The notes under the pieces are model-generated. The model was not told the origin of the DNA. It made no database searches and saw only the letters and a list, made by a program, of their open reading frames with translations. Shown one piece after another: positions 1 to 8,824 of a DNA stretch of 64,000 bases (positions within the stretch are counted from its first letter, which is position 1; each line of letters opens with the position of its first letter). The position numbers were made by a program, and so were the translations under genes. The stretch is from Candidatus Nitrosocosmicus sp. (GTDB lineage: Archaea; Thermoproteota; Nitrososphaeria; Nitrososphaerales; Nitrososphaeraceae): NCBI GenBank assembly GCA_031177355.1, contig JAPSGR010000004.1, forward strand, positions 27,673 to 91,672, written 5' to 3'.

Positions 1-133
1 TTTTTTTAGCCCATTTACTTAAGACCAAATGGGTTTCAATCTTTAGTTTAGCCAATGCCTGCAAAAATCTTATGCCGTAAATTACGCCAGAGCTTCCACT
101 GATCCCTACCACCAATTTTAGATTTTCGCTCAT
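1..133 (-). CDS. ubiX: Flavin prenyltransferase UbiX, N-terminal fragment cut by window edge
   Basis: This reading frame is not in the ORF track because it runs off the window. On the minus strand an ATG at 133 opens a frame reading MSENLKLVVGISGSSGVIYG and later ETHLVLSKWA. Both are hallmarks of the UbiX/Pad1 flavoprotein family: the first beta strand with its glycine/serine-rich FMN-binding loop, then the strand ending in LSKWA. UbiX prenylates FMN to make the prFMN cofactor of UbiD-type decarboxylases. About 44 residues of roughly 190 are present. It is divergent from the PfkB kinase gene, with about 57 bases between them. The partner decarboxylase is not in the window. Confidence 0.85.
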   Translation of the reverse strand, partial: MSENLKLVVGISGSSGVIYGIRFLQALAKLKIETHLVLSKWAKK

Positions 134-190
134 TATATTATTGAATTTGTATCCAATATTTTATATTAAATATTCTACTACCAATTCATC

Positions 191-1099
191 ATGCTTACAG
201 TTTTTGGGTCGGTTGCCCTAGATACTACTCGGACCCCTTTTGAAGTAAGAGAACGCGTTATGGGTGGAGCTGCAACATATGCATCTTTGGCCGCATCATT
301 TTTTTCACCAGTCTCGTTAATTGGAGTTATAGGCAATGATTTTCCAAATTCTTACTATACTCTCTTAGAAAAGAGATTAAATCTGGAGGGATTGGTACGT
401 CATAATAATAAAAAAACCTTTTTTTATGATTCTTCATTCGACTATGACTTATCTCACAGAACCACAAACTTAACTGAATTAAACGTGTTAGAAGATTTTG
501 AACCAGTCGTACCCAAAGAATATGTTGATTCTAAATATTTATACTTGGCAAATAACGACCCCGATCAAAATATAAAAATTATTTCCAAATTCAAAAATCC
601 TCAGCTTATAGTATGCGACACAATAGAGTATTGGATAGAGAACAAGAAAGCTTCTGTGATATCAATGATGAAAAAAACACACGGTGTGGTTATAAATGAT
701 CAAGAAGCCCGATTACTTTGCAATAGTTCTAATTTGATTAAATGTGGCCGACAACTTTTATCATATGGCCCAAAATTTGTAGTAATCAAAAAGGGTGAAC
801 ACGGAGTATTATTTTTTTATGATGATGTTATTATACCAATACCTGGTTATCCTTTAGAAACTGTAGTTGATCCTACGGGTGCCGGAGATTCCTTTGCCGG
901 TGGTTTTATGGGTTACTTAATAGCTAATAAAAAAGAAGATACATTTAACGATACTCAATTGTTGAAAGACTCTATTTTAATGGGTAGTGTTATGGGCACC
1001 TTCGCAATAGAATCATTTGGAACTGACAAGTTATTTGAAATAACTCTATCAGACATCCTGAATCGATTTGAACTTTACAAGAAAATGCTTTCGGTTTAG
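191..1099 (+). CDS. PfkB-family carbohydrate/nucleoside kinase
   Basis: The 302-residue protein is a ribokinase-fold (PfkB) sugar kinase. The N-terminal region has the family glycine motif (VMGGAATYASLAASFFSP, about residues 23-40). The C-terminal signature DPTGAGDSFAGGF (about 228-240) contains the anion hole and the catalytic Asp of PfkB kinases. The family phosphorylates a hydroxyl of a sugar or nucleoside with ATP. The substrate cannot be read from sequence; archaeal relatives act on ribose, adenosine/cytidine or ketohexoses. It starts at ATG and stands just upstream of trpG on the same strand with a 56-base gap, which suggests separate or loosely linked transcription rather than a tight operon. 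Confidence 0.85.
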   Translation: MLTVFGSVALDTTRTPFEVRERVMGGAATYASLAASFFSPVSLIGVIGNDFPNSYYTLLEKRLNLEGLVRHNNKKTFFYDSSFDYDLSHRTTNLTELNVLEDFEPVVPKEYVDSKYLYLANNDPDQNIKIISKFKNPQLIVCDTIEYWIENKKASVISMMKKTHGVVINDQEARLLCNSSNLIKCGRQLLSYGPKFVVIKKGEHGVLFFYDDVIIPIPGYPLETVVDPTGAGDSFAGGFMGYLIANKKEDTFNDTQLLKDSILMGSVMGTFAIESFGTDKLFEITLSDILNRFELYKKMLSV

Positions 1100-1155
1100 T
1101 TTTCAGAAAGCATTATTATCATCTTGTTTGCATTATTAAATGACTATCAAAATAA

Positions 1156-1746
1156 ATGAAAATTTTAATCCTTGATAATTTTGATTCATTCGTTTATAAT
1201 ATTTCTCAACTTGTAGGGTTATTAAATGCGTTACCTATTGTTATGCGAAATAACCAAATTGATGTCGAAGGTATTCGAAAAATGAGTCCTGATGCCATAG
1301 TTATTTCGCCTGGTCCAGGCCATCCAAAGTATAAAAAGGATTTTGGAATCTGTAATGATGTAATAACTAAACTTGGTCCATCAATCCCTATTTTAGGTAT
1401 CTGCTTGGGTCATCAGGGCTTGGTACACGCCTTTGGAGGTAAGGTCAAAAGGGCTAATGAAATTCGACATGGGAAAACAAGTAATATAGAATTTAATGAA
1501 TACTCGAAATTATTTGAAGGGGTTAAGAACCCATTTGTTGCGACACGATATCATTCATTAATTGCCGACAAATCTACATTCCCTAAATGCCTTAGAATTA
1601 CATCGACGTCATTAGATGATGGTGAGATTATGAGCGCTCGTCATGAAAAATATCTTATTGAGGGTATTCAATTTCATCCAGAATCTGTATTGACCACTGA
1701 AGGAAAAAAAATTCTTTTAAACTTCATACAAATGGTGAAGAGATGA
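1156..1746 (+). CDS. trpG: Anthranilate/aminodeoxychorismate synthase glutamine amidotransferase subunit
   Basis: A 196-residue class I glutamine amidotransferase. It shows the oxyanion/nucleophile motif GICLGHQGL with the catalytic Cys near residue 79 and the catalytic His-Glu pair in FHPESVLT near the C terminus. ILDNFDSFVYN at the N terminus is typical of TrpG/PabA. The subunit releases ammonia from glutamine for the chorismate-converting large subunit. It overlaps trpD by four bases (ATGA), which implies translational coupling and favours a tryptophan role over folate. No trpE-like large subunit lies beside it, so the catalytic partner must be elsewhere. Confidence 0.9.
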   Translation: MKILILDNFDSFVYNISQLVGLLNALPIVMRNNQIDVEGIRKMSPDAIVISPGPGHPKYKKDFGICNDVITKLGPSIPILGICLGHQGLVHAFGGKVKRANEIRHGKTSNIEFNEYSKLFEGVKNPFVATRYHSLIADKSTFPKCLRITSTSLDDGEIMSARHEKYLIEGIQFHPESVLTTEGKKILLNFIQMVKR

Positions 1747-2888
1747 CTCATAGTTTCGATGGATCAAATTCAACTCAAGAAATTGAATTAATAAAAGAAA
1801 ATCATCTTCTTAATCGATTAGTACTAAAAAAATTAGCACGCAATGAACATCTTGACCATGATGAGATATTTCAAGTGATAAGAAACATTACCAGCGGAAA
1901 ATGTTCGAAAGTTTTTGTTTCTGCTTTTTTAATGGCCTTGGCAGTAAATGGTGAGAACCATAATGAATATTCTGGTGTAATCGAAGCTGTAAGGTCCGCA
2001 TCAGTTAGAATTTCTCCAACGTCCAGGTTCCCATTGGTAGATAATTGTGGGACAGGGGGTGACATGTTGAATACATTTAACATAAGCACAGCCGCAGCAA
2101 TTATTGCCAGCTCATGTAACAGGGTTGCTGTCGCCAAGCACGGGAATCGATCTTCCTCTGGCCTAAGTGGAAGCGCCGATTTGTTTGAACATATAGGATA
2201 CCCATTAGAAAATAAAGATTTGAACCGAACAGAAAAGTCAATAGAAACATTCGGGTTGGGTTTTCTGTTTGCTCCCAATTATCATCCTGGATTAAAAAAT
2301 GTATCTCAAATTAGAAAGGAATTAGGAGTACAAACTATTTTTAATAAAATTGGACCATTGTGTAATCCTTGTAGTAACTTATATGCTCAGGCTATTGGTG
2401 TAGCGGATCCGTTACTATTAATTACTATTCCTAAGATAATTCCAATGCTTGGACTTGAGCGAGCAATGATCGTTCATTCTGAAGATGGAATGGATGAACT
2501 TTCTACAACTTGTAAAAACACGGTTATCCATGTTATCCAAAATGAAGGGAAATATTTAACTCATACGGAAATTCTTGATCCACGGATACTGGGGATACCA
2601 AGAGCTTCAATTAGTGATATAGCAGTAAGAAGTAAAAATGATGCGATTAATGAAAGTTTGCGCGTAATTTACGGGAAATATCGCAATAATCCCAAAGAAA
2701 ATATCGTCCTTCTCAATAGTGCCGCTATTCTGGTTGTAGGAAATATAGTGAACACATTTGAGGAAGGTCTGAACATTACTCGAGAATGTGTTAGAGAAGG
2801 ACGACCTCAAAAACTATTGCAAAAGATGATAAAAAGCATTGGAGATATTAGCAAATTGGAAATGGCTGAAAAAGCACTCGATGTATAA
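1743..2888 (+). CDS. trpD: Anthranilate phosphoribosyltransferase
   Basis: The 381-residue protein carries the TrpD signature NCGTGGDMLNTFNIST (PRPP-binding GTGGD loop) followed by VAKHGNRSSSGLSGSADLFE, the KHGNR motif that contacts anthranilate. It transfers phosphoribose from PRPP to anthranilate, the second step of tryptophan synthesis. Length is slightly above the usual 330-350, owing to about 25 extra N-terminal residues. The ATG lies inside the trpG stop (ATGA overlap), so the start choice is well supported. The next gene is convergent on the minus strand, so trpG-trpD seems to be a two-gene unit. Confidence 0.93.
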   Translation: MTHSFDGSNSTQEIELIKENHLLNRLVLKKLARNEHLDHDEIFQVIRNITSGKCSKVFVSAFLMALAVNGENHNEYSGVIEAVRSASVRISPTSRFPLVDNCGTGGDMLNTFNISTAAAIIASSCNRVAVAKHGNRSSSGLSGSADLFEHIGYPLENKDLNRTEKSIETFGLGFLFAPNYHPGLKNVSQIRKELGVQTIFNKIGPLCNPCSNLYAQAIGVADPLLLITIPKIIPMLGLERAMIVHSEDGMDELSTTCKNTVIHVIQNEGKYLTHTEILDPRILGIPRASISDIAVRSKNDAINESLRVIYGKYRNNPKENIVLLNSAAILVVGNIVNTFEEGLNITRECVREGRPQKLLQKMIKSIGDISKLEMAEKALDV

Positions 2889-2901
2889 TCAATAAAGATC
2901 A

Positions 2902-3528
2902 TTAGACCAAGAAGTTGTTAATCCTGCTACTTTCCTGAGGGCTATAACCTTTGCAGAGTAAATAGATTTCACTACTCTGTTTTCTGCTTGCGTCAGGCTT
3001 AGTTATGATCACATTTGAAAATATTCTTTTGGTGTCTGCAATAAATTCTGAAGTTGTTTCACCCTGAAATAATTTATACAAAGCGTTTCCATCAACTCTA
3101 AGAATTTTTTTTGTTATCTCTAATGCTTTTCTGGTTAGGTCGATTTGTTTTAAATGATCAATTTCCCATAATCCTGATACGTTTGGAGCAAGGTCAGAAA
3201 GTACCAAATCTGCTTTACCATCTAAATATTTTAGAATCAAGCTTAGTGTTTCTGTGTCGTCTACATCTCTAATAATAGTGATGACATTTGGAATCGGATC
3301 TATGCTCTTTAAATCTACACCTATAACCATACCGCCTTTACCTACAACTTTAGATGCTAATTGCAACCAGCCACCTGGTGCGGATCCAATATCAACAATT
3401 TTCATGCCCTTTTTTAGAATGTGGTAGGACTTGTTTAGTTGTGATAGTTTGTACACCGCCCTACTTCTATAATTATTTTCCTTAGCTAATTTTCGATATT
3501 GATCCCTTCTAGCATCAGCAAGTTTCAA
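2902..3528 (-). CDS. rlmE: FtsJ/RlmE-type 23S rRNA 2'-O-methyltransferase
   Basis: A 208-residue FtsJ-fold methyltransferase. The N terminus has the basic RNA-binding segment (ARRDQYRKLAKENNYRSRA) that precedes the catalytic fold in RlmE. The SAM-binding motif is VDIGSAPGGWLQ (about 45-56), and the K-D-K-E tetrad is suggested by the early Lys, VLSDLAP, YKLFQGE and a later Glu in SSEIYLLC. It methylates a ribose 2'-O in large-subunit rRNA in bacterial relatives; the archaeal target is probably the same region but this is inferred. The start is TTG at 3528. It is convergent to trpD. Confidence 0.9.
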   Translation of the reverse strand: MKLADARRDQYRKLAKENNYRSRAVYKLSQLNKSYHILKKGMKIVDIGSAPGGWLQLASKVVGKGGMVIGVDLKSIDPIPNVITIIRDVDDTETLSLILKYLDGKADLVLSDLAPNVSGLWEIDHLKQIDLTRKALEITKKILRVDGNALYKLFQGETTSEFIADTKRIFSNVIITKPDASRKQSSEIYLLCKGYSPQESSRINNFLV

Positions 3529-3627
3529 TCTTTATTTCTTAGAAAATTAACTGGTGTAAGCGTAATAATTGTTTCCTAGTGATAAATCCAGAAATGTTTT
3601 TTATGGGATAGAGCATTAAAAAATTTT

Positions 3628-4161
3628 GTGCAATTGAATATCGACCACATTCACAACTTGATCCAAAATTATCCTGACTTTCCTAAACAAGGAATTCTGT
3701 TTAGGGACATAACTCCCGTATTTAGAGACATTCAATCATTAAATATTCTTGGAGAATTTTTTTATGAAAAATTTAGGGACATAGATATTGATTACGTTGC
3801 TGGAATTGAGGCCCGAGGATTCATCTTAGCTACCTTACTTGGTTTAAAATTCAAGAAAGGCGTTATTATGATACGAAAAGCTGGTAAATTACCCGGAAGT
3901 ACAATAAAACAAGATTATGATATAGAATATGGAACAGCTACGATGGAAATGCAGCGTGATTCGATGAAAAAGGGCGATAGGGTTCTTATTGCGGATGATC
4001 TCCTTGCCACTGGAGGTACGGCTGCTACTGCAGCTAAACTAGTCGAAGAATTAGGAGGAACTGTATCTGGATTTGCAATAATAGTCGAACTATTATCTCT
4101 TGGTGGTGGAAAACTGTTAAAGTCTAAGGGTTATCCCCTTTGTTCAATGGTGAGTTACTAG
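3628..4161 (+). CDS. apt: Adenine phosphoribosyltransferase
   Basis: A 177-residue type I phosphoribosyltransferase. YPDFPKQGILFRDITPV is the N-terminal adenine-site signature, AGIEARGFILA is the APRT motif, and VLIADDLLATGGTA (about 124-137) is the PRPP-binding loop. It salvages adenine to AMP. The start is GTG. Its stop TAG overlaps by one base a GTG at 4161 (TAGTG), which is the likely start of the MTA phosphorylase gene. Because that enzyme releases adenine, the pair forms a compact salvage unit in which adenine from methylthioadenosine is recaptured. Confidence 0.92.
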   Translation: MQLNIDHIHNLIQNYPDFPKQGILFRDITPVFRDIQSLNILGEFFYEKFRDIDIDYVAGIEARGFILATLLGLKFKKGVIMIRKAGKLPGSTIKQDYDIEYGTATMEMQRDSMKKGDRVLIADDLLATGGTAATAAKLVEELGGTVSGFAIIVELLSLGGGKLLKSKGYPLCSMVSY

Positions 4162-4967
4162 TGCTTTCAGATGATGAACCAGTTGAAATCGCAGTAATTG
4201 GTGGCACTGGCATCTATGACACCAATTTATTTAAGGAAGAACAATCTTTCAGACCCCAAACTCCATTTGGGGACATTTCTGACGCGATAGTCGTAGGAAG
4301 ATTTGAGAATAAAAAAGTCGCCTTTCTGCCTAGACATGGTAGAGGACATAAAATACCTCCTCATATGGTAAATTATAGAGCTAATATTTGGGCACTGAAG
4401 GAGTTAGGAGTAAAAAGGATCTTAGCACCATCTGCAGTTGGAAGTTTAGGTTATGACTTTAAACCTGGCGATGTAATGCTCCCTGACCAATTTATTGATC
4501 TTACAAAAAATCGTGAATATACATTTTATGATGGACCACAGGTTTGTCATATCTCACTCGCAGACCCATTTTGTTCAGATTTGAGAAAAGTGGCCAAGAA
4601 CTGTATTAACAAGCTTGGCATTCGTTATCACGATAAGGGAACTTATATCTGTATAGAGGGTCCACGCTTTTCTACCAGAGCCGAGTCTAGGGTATTTAGA
4701 GATGTGTTAAAAGCAGATATAATCGGAATGACTTTGGTTCCTGAGTGTATACTAGCAAGAGAATCTGAGATATGTTACCTTTCCATTGCTACTATTACTG
4801 ATTATGATGTATGGGCCGATAAACCTGTGTCATCGAAGGAAATTATAGAAACCTTGAATAAGAACGTTGAAAATACGAAAGATATTCTTTCAAATGTAAT
4901 TCCATTAATTACTAAAGAAAGGATGGATTGTAGTTGTAAGAACGCGCTTAAAGATGCACTACTATAA
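4161..4967 (+). CDS. mtnP: S-methyl-5'-thioadenosine phosphorylase
   Basis: The protein has the MTAP/PNP-family N terminus EIAVIGGTGIYD and the phosphate-site motif FLPRHGRGHKIPPHMVNYRAN, then ICIEGPRFSTRAES and IGMTLVPE, where purine-binding residues lie. It cleaves methylthioadenosine to adenine and methylthioribose-1-phosphate. The ORF track starts at a TTG at 4140 inside apt. I prefer GTG at 4161, which overlaps the apt stop as TAGTG and places the conserved EIAVIGG strand near the N terminus, giving 268 residues, close to the usual family length. It works directly upstream of Apt metabolically. Confidence 0.9.
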   Translation: MLSDDEPVEIAVIGGTGIYDTNLFKEEQSFRPQTPFGDISDAIVVGRFENKKVAFLPRHGRGHKIPPHMVNYRANIWALKELGVKRILAPSAVGSLGYDFKPGDVMLPDQFIDLTKNREYTFYDGPQVCHISLADPFCSDLRKVAKNCINKLGIRYHDKGTYICIEGPRFSTRAESRVFRDVLKADIIGMTLVPECILARESEICYLSIATITDYDVWADKPVSSKEIIETLNKNVENTKDILSNVIPLITKERMDCSCKNALKDALL

Positions 4968-4974
4968 AATGGAT

Positions 4975-5274
4975 CTATTTATTTTTTTTAGCTAAAATAG
5001 TAACGTCGCCTTCTATAATTTTTCTTTGAACAATTTGCACGATTATTTCAGGATCAAATCCTAGCTTTTTGATATCGTTGGAACTCGTCTTTGAGATTTT
5101 GACATTTACGTTATGTCCACCGATGCGTCCAAATGCTATTGCAGTAAATGCGATTCTAATGTCGTTCATAAAAAAGAATCCTGATAATTTACTTGCGACC
5201 GAACCTTCGACTACATTTTTGATGTTAATATCTAATTTTAGATTATAATATTTTTCGGGATATTCATTAATCAT
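4975..5274 (-). CDS. Conserved small protein of unknown function
   Basis: A 99-residue basic protein that I do not recognise. It shows alternating strands (YYNLKLDINIKNVVEG, IRIAFTAIAFGRIGG, VNVKISKTSS) and no cysteine cluster, signal peptide or membrane segment, so it is probably a small soluble alpha/beta fold. It is the third gene of a tight minus-strand run: it begins one base beyond the stop of the 157-residue gene, which itself overlaps the HTH gene. The context suggests a common function, but none can be named. Confidence 0.7.
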   Translation of the reverse strand: MINEYPEKYYNLKLDINIKNVVEGSVASKLSGFFFMNDIRIAFTAIAFGRIGGHNVNVKISKTSSNDIKKLGFDPEIIVQIVQRKIIEGDVTILAKKNK

Positions 5275-5275
5275 A

Positions 5276-5749
5276 TTAAGTCAATTCTTTGGTAACTTCT
5301 ATGCTTTTATTTACATTCTCTGATACTGAAAAGCTCCACCATTCTTTATCAATTATCTTGTAATTTGACGTTTCAACTGTAATTTTAGATTCTTCGTCTG
5401 TATCTACGAATTCATTCTTGCCTTCCTTTACAACACTTATCAATCTCCATTTATCTTTGCCTTTTCTGAACCTATTTACAGCTACCGCCCATACTTCTTG
5501 TTCGCTAATTTGAGGCATGCCTATTTTATCAGCAATATCAAGAATTCCTAATCTTTTTTCCTCACAAAATAGCCTTTTTGTAATTAGACTTCTCCAGATA
5601 TCTACAGCTCCGATATTTCTACCGTTCTCATTGATGTTTATTACACCAAAGTAAGTAACCTTGTCTTTATTATTGGAAGAAGTTGACGATTGCATCTCAA
5701 ATATAAAATAATAAATATTCCCATATTTAGGCATTACATTATAAAACAC
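5276..5749 (-). CDS. Conserved protein of unknown function, middle gene of a three-gene operon
   Basis: A 157-residue soluble protein with no recognised motif. It starts with GTG at 5749, and that GTG shares its first base with the stop of the upstream HTH gene (TAGTG), implying translational coupling. The N-terminal half looks like a beta-rich sheet (GNIYYFIFEMQ, KVTYFGVININ); the middle (DIADKIGMPQISEQEVWAVAVNRFRKGKDKW) looks helical and charged. There is no signal peptide or membrane span. It is followed almost immediately by the 99-residue gene. Confidence 0.7.
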   Translation of the reverse strand: MFYNVMPKYGNIYYFIFEMQSSTSSNNKDKVTYFGVININENGRNIGAVDIWRSLITKRLFCEEKRLGILDIADKIGMPQISEQEVWAVAVNRFRKGKDKWRLISVVKEGKNEFVDTDEESKITVETSNYKIIDKEWWSFSVSENVNKSIEVTKELT

Positions 5750-6096
5750 TATGGAGAATTTTGATATTTTTCAACCATTATTGCTAATTGATCGATTTTT
5801 AAATTCTTCTTAAATTCTCTATTATTGGCTTCGCAAATCTTTCGATAACGATTAACTACTGCAAACCTCGGATGCAACGCTCTAAATTCGTTTTTGTTTA
5901 TTTCAATTACCATACCCTTCAATTCTAATGCTTTTGAAATCTCAATTATTTCGCTATTTGATTTGTTGAGGCTATTTTGGATTTCCTTTGGATTACTATT
6001 TTCGGCTTTTATTAATGCCAAGAAAACCGCGACTTCTAATTCATTCATCTCGAGTTCTTTCATTAAGTGTGTTTTGATAATGTCTGATTGATTCAA
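5749..6096 (-). CDS. Winged-helix/TrmB-like HTH protein
   Basis: A 115-residue protein that starts with ATG and resembles the winged-helix part of archaeal TrmB regulators: LEMNELEVAVFLALIKAE, then SNPKEIQNSLNKSNSEIIEISKALELKGMV, then a wing-like INKNEFRALHP. The effector domain of full TrmB proteins is absent. It leads a coupled operon with two unknown proteins (TAGTG overlap to the next gene). It may regulate its own operon or act as a general DNA-binding factor; the target is not visible. It is divergent from the 4-hydroxybutyryl-CoA dehydratase gene with about 110 bases between them. Confidence 0.65.
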   Translation of the reverse strand: MNQSDIIKTHLMKELEMNELEVAVFLALIKAENSNPKEIQNSLNKSNSEIIEISKALELKGMVIEINKNEFRALHPRFAVVNRYRKICEANNREFKKNLKIDQLAIMVEKYQNSP

Positions 6097-6205
6097 CTGA
6101 GATAATGATAAGGTTAATTACAATTAAGTTATAGGTTGAAGGAGGTACACTGGCAAAATTAAATAACATACAAATATTCAAATATAATCCCGTTCAATTT
6201 AATAT

Positions 6206-7738
6206 ATGCCTATTAAGAATGGATCTGAGTATATTGAAAGTCTAAGAAATAGAAATTTACAGGTTTATCTCTTTGGAGAGTTGGTAAAGGAGCCAGTTGA
6301 TCATCCTATGATTAGACCCTCTATAAATGCAGTTGCAGCCACTTACGATATTGCTGTAGAGGATCCAGAAATAGGTTCGGCAAAATCGTCATTGACTGGC
6401 ATGCAAGTAAATAGATTTTTGCATATTGCTGAAAGCTCTCAGGATTTGGTAAATCAAAATAAAATGCAACGAAAGTTGGGACAACAGACGGGAACTTGTT
6501 TTCAAAGATGTGTAGGTATGGATGCATTAAATTCATTATATTCAACAACTTTTGAGATTGATAAGAAATATCAAACTCCATATCACTCCCGACTGACCGA
6601 GTTTATTAAAAAAATTCAATATGAAAATCATGTGATAGGAGGTACTATGACCGATGTGAAGGGTGATCGAAGCTTATCTCCATCCCAACAGGAAGATCCA
6701 GATATGTTTGTTCATATCATAAAAAGGGACGATAAAGGTGTGTATATTAAAGGTGCAAAAGCGCATCAAACAGGATGTATCAATTCTCATTGGCTTATAG
6801 TCATGCCTACTATGAGGCTCAGACCAGAAGACAAGGATTACGCAATTGTGGGAGCTATCCCAGTTGATGCTGAAGGAATTACCTATATTTATGGCAGACA
6901 ATCTTGTGATACAAGGAGCATGGAGGAAGGTGATCTAGACGCCGGCAATTCGCAATTTTCAGGACAGGAGGCGTTGATAATATTCGATAATGTATTCATT
7001 CCTAATGATCTGATCTTTATGGAAGGCGAAGTAGAATTTGCATCGATGCTTGTCGAAAGATTTACGTGTTATCATAGAAGAAGTTATGTCTGCAAGACCG
7101 GATTAGGCGATGTATTAATAGGAGCATCCGCAGCTATTGCAGAGTACAACGGAATATCGAATGCTTCTCATATTAAAGACAAATTGATTGAGATGACTCA
7201 TCTTAATGAAACTATTTTTGCTGCAGGAATTGCTTCCTCTCATCAAGCATATAAAACAGAGTCTGGTAATTTCATAAATGATGAAATGCTTTCAAATGTC
7301 TGTAAACATAACGTTACACGTTTTCCCTATGAAATAGGGCGCCTTGCACAAGATATCGCAGGTGGTCTGATGGTTACAATGCCATCCGAAAAGGACTTCA
7401 GAGGATCCATAACAGGTCCGTTACTGGACAAATATTTGAAAGGAAGAAAGGGTGTTTCAACAGAAGATAGAGTCAGAATACTTCGCTTAATAGAAAACAT
7501 GACGCTTGGCAGAAATGCGGTTGGGTATTTAACTGAATCTATGCACGGGGCTGGTTCGCCCCAAGCTCAGAGAATTCAGATTGCAAGACAAATGCAGTTG
7601 GAATACAAGAAAAAATTAGCAAGAAAATTAGCGAAAGTTCCTGAGAGTGAGAGTTCAAATCCTTCTCCGTTACTAGCTGAATCTTCAGACTACTTTGATA
7701 GAATATTTGGATTAAAAGACAGGCCAAAGAATCAGTAA
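6206..7738 (+). CDS. abfD: 4-hydroxybutyryl-CoA dehydratase
   Basis: The 510-residue protein belongs to the 4-hydroxyphenylacetate 3-monooxygenase/4-hydroxybutyryl-CoA dehydratase family. The [4Fe-4S] cluster ligands are visible as TCFQRCVGMD (Cys98 and Cys102) and as YHRRSYVCK (His290 and a following Cys); pure FAD hydroxylases lack these. It converts 4-hydroxybutyryl-CoA to crotonyl-CoA, the diagnostic radical step of the 3-hydroxypropionate/4-hydroxybutyrate carbon-fixation cycle of Thaumarchaeota. Length matches the family. It is monocistronic as far as can be seen: the upstream gene is divergent and the downstream gap carries a minus-strand neighbour. ATG start. Confidence 0.93.
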   Translation: MPIKNGSEYIESLRNRNLQVYLFGELVKEPVDHPMIRPSINAVAATYDIAVEDPEIGSAKSSLTGMQVNRFLHIAESSQDLVNQNKMQRKLGQQTGTCFQRCVGMDALNSLYSTTFEIDKKYQTPYHSRLTEFIKKIQYENHVIGGTMTDVKGDRSLSPSQQEDPDMFVHIIKRDDKGVYIKGAKAHQTGCINSHWLIVMPTMRLRPEDKDYAIVGAIPVDAEGITYIYGRQSCDTRSMEEGDLDAGNSQFSGQEALIIFDNVFIPNDLIFMEGEVEFASMLVERFTCYHRRSYVCKTGLGDVLIGASAAIAEYNGISNASHIKDKLIEMTHLNETIFAAGIASSHQAYKTESGNFINDEMLSNVCKHNVTRFPYEIGRLAQDIAGGLMVTMPSEKDFRGSITGPLLDKYLKGRKGVSTEDRVRILRLIENMTLGRNAVGYLTESMHGAGSPQAQRIQIARQMQLEYKKKLARKLAKVPESESSNPSPLLAESSDYFDRIFGLKDRPKNQ

Positions 7739-7780
7739 ATAGGAAGTGAGTTGTGTCCGCCAAGGACACATTCAGTTCTA

Positions 7781-8824
7781 TTATTGAAATTCATTTTCTA
7801 ATGTTTTCTTTTTTCTTTTTAGCCCAAATAATTTATCAGTAAGTTTCATAGCTTCTTTTCTTGATTTGTTCTTTAACATTGATTGAATTAACATGTAATT
7901 CTCTGGTATTACCATTCCAGTTTGATCATCTGAATACGAAATTTTTAAAATATCTTCTTGAATTCTGATCAGCTCGTTATGGATATGAACCATGGACGTA
8001 TCTCCATGCTCGAAATTTAACTCTATGGCTTTTTTTCTAATGTCTCCAGTGCCTTTTGCATTATTTAATATAGCTACGCCAAATTCATCTTGGAATAATT
8101 TTAGTATTTCATCCTTAGAGGGTGGTTTGTTTTCAAATCTGATTGTCATCTGGTGAAGGTGCATCATTCGGGAAGGGACTTTGAGTGCATCCACATGCAA
8201 ATTGATGCCTGGAACAATATCTTTAAAATCATCTTGATGATGCGGCTCTTTGTCCCACTCTATAGAATCCTTTACTTCTTTCTTATCTTCTAGGTCGGCC
8301 CACCTTCGAACCAAATTAACATCGAACCTTCTAATAGCATCTCCATATTCTTCAATTATAGGTTGAATAATTTTGCCCATCCCTGTCACATTACAACTGC
8401 CCTGAATTACAAATTCTTTGTCCAAAGTTTTTTCATAATTTATCCTTGAATTATGAATTATATCTGCGACCGATTTTTTTCCGTACCTGTCTTCCCCTCC
8501 CTGAAATACTGCCTTCTTCTTTAAAGGCCTATAATATCTTACCAAATTTTTATATCCATTTCCTTCCGACGATGCATCTATAACTAGATCTGAATCAGTA
8601 ACTGCTTCCTCTATACTTCCAGAGATATCATAATTCTTTTTCCTAAATTCCGTGATCAACTTCTTGGGAACAAAAACTTTGTAACCCTTTCTAATAGCTT
8701 CTTCAGTTTTTTCATCTGCTGAATATTTTGCGATTCCTACTAGACTGGTATCACTGTCTTTTGAGATCGCAGTAGCTAAACGACTACCAATAATTCCATA
8801 ACCATTAATAAAAACTTTATACAC
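7781..8824 (-). CDS. gap: Archaeal phosphorylating glyceraldehyde-3-phosphate dehydrogenase (class II)
   Basis: The 347-residue protein has the archaeal GAPDH layout: an N-terminal Rossmann start VFINGYGIIGSRLA, then QGGEDR, and the catalytic Cys in QGSCNVTGMGK (about 140-150). Later DVNLVRRWAD and HVDALKVPSRMMHLHQM are typical of the archaeal branch. It interconverts glyceraldehyde-3-phosphate and 1,3-bisphosphoglycerate. In a chemolithoautotroph the gluconeogenic direction is expected, consistent with PEP carboxykinase 5 kb away. The start is ATG, and the gene is convergent with the dehydratase gene with a short gap. Confidence 0.93.
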   Translation of the reverse strand: MYKVFINGYGIIGSRLATAISKDSDTSLVGIAKYSADEKTEEAIRKGYKVFVPKKLITEFRKKNYDISGSIEEAVTDSDLVIDASSEGNGYKNLVRYYRPLKKKAVFQGGEDRYGKKSVADIIHNSRINYEKTLDKEFVIQGSCNVTGMGKIIQPIIEEYGDAIRRFDVNLVRRWADLEDKKEVKDSIEWDKEPHHQDDFKDIVPGINLHVDALKVPSRMMHLHQMTIRFENKPPSKDEILKLFQDEFGVAILNNAKGTGDIRKKAIELNFEHGDTSMVHIHNELIRIQEDILKISYSDDQTGMVIPENYMLIQSMLKNKSRKEAMKLTDKLFGLKRKKKTLENEFQ

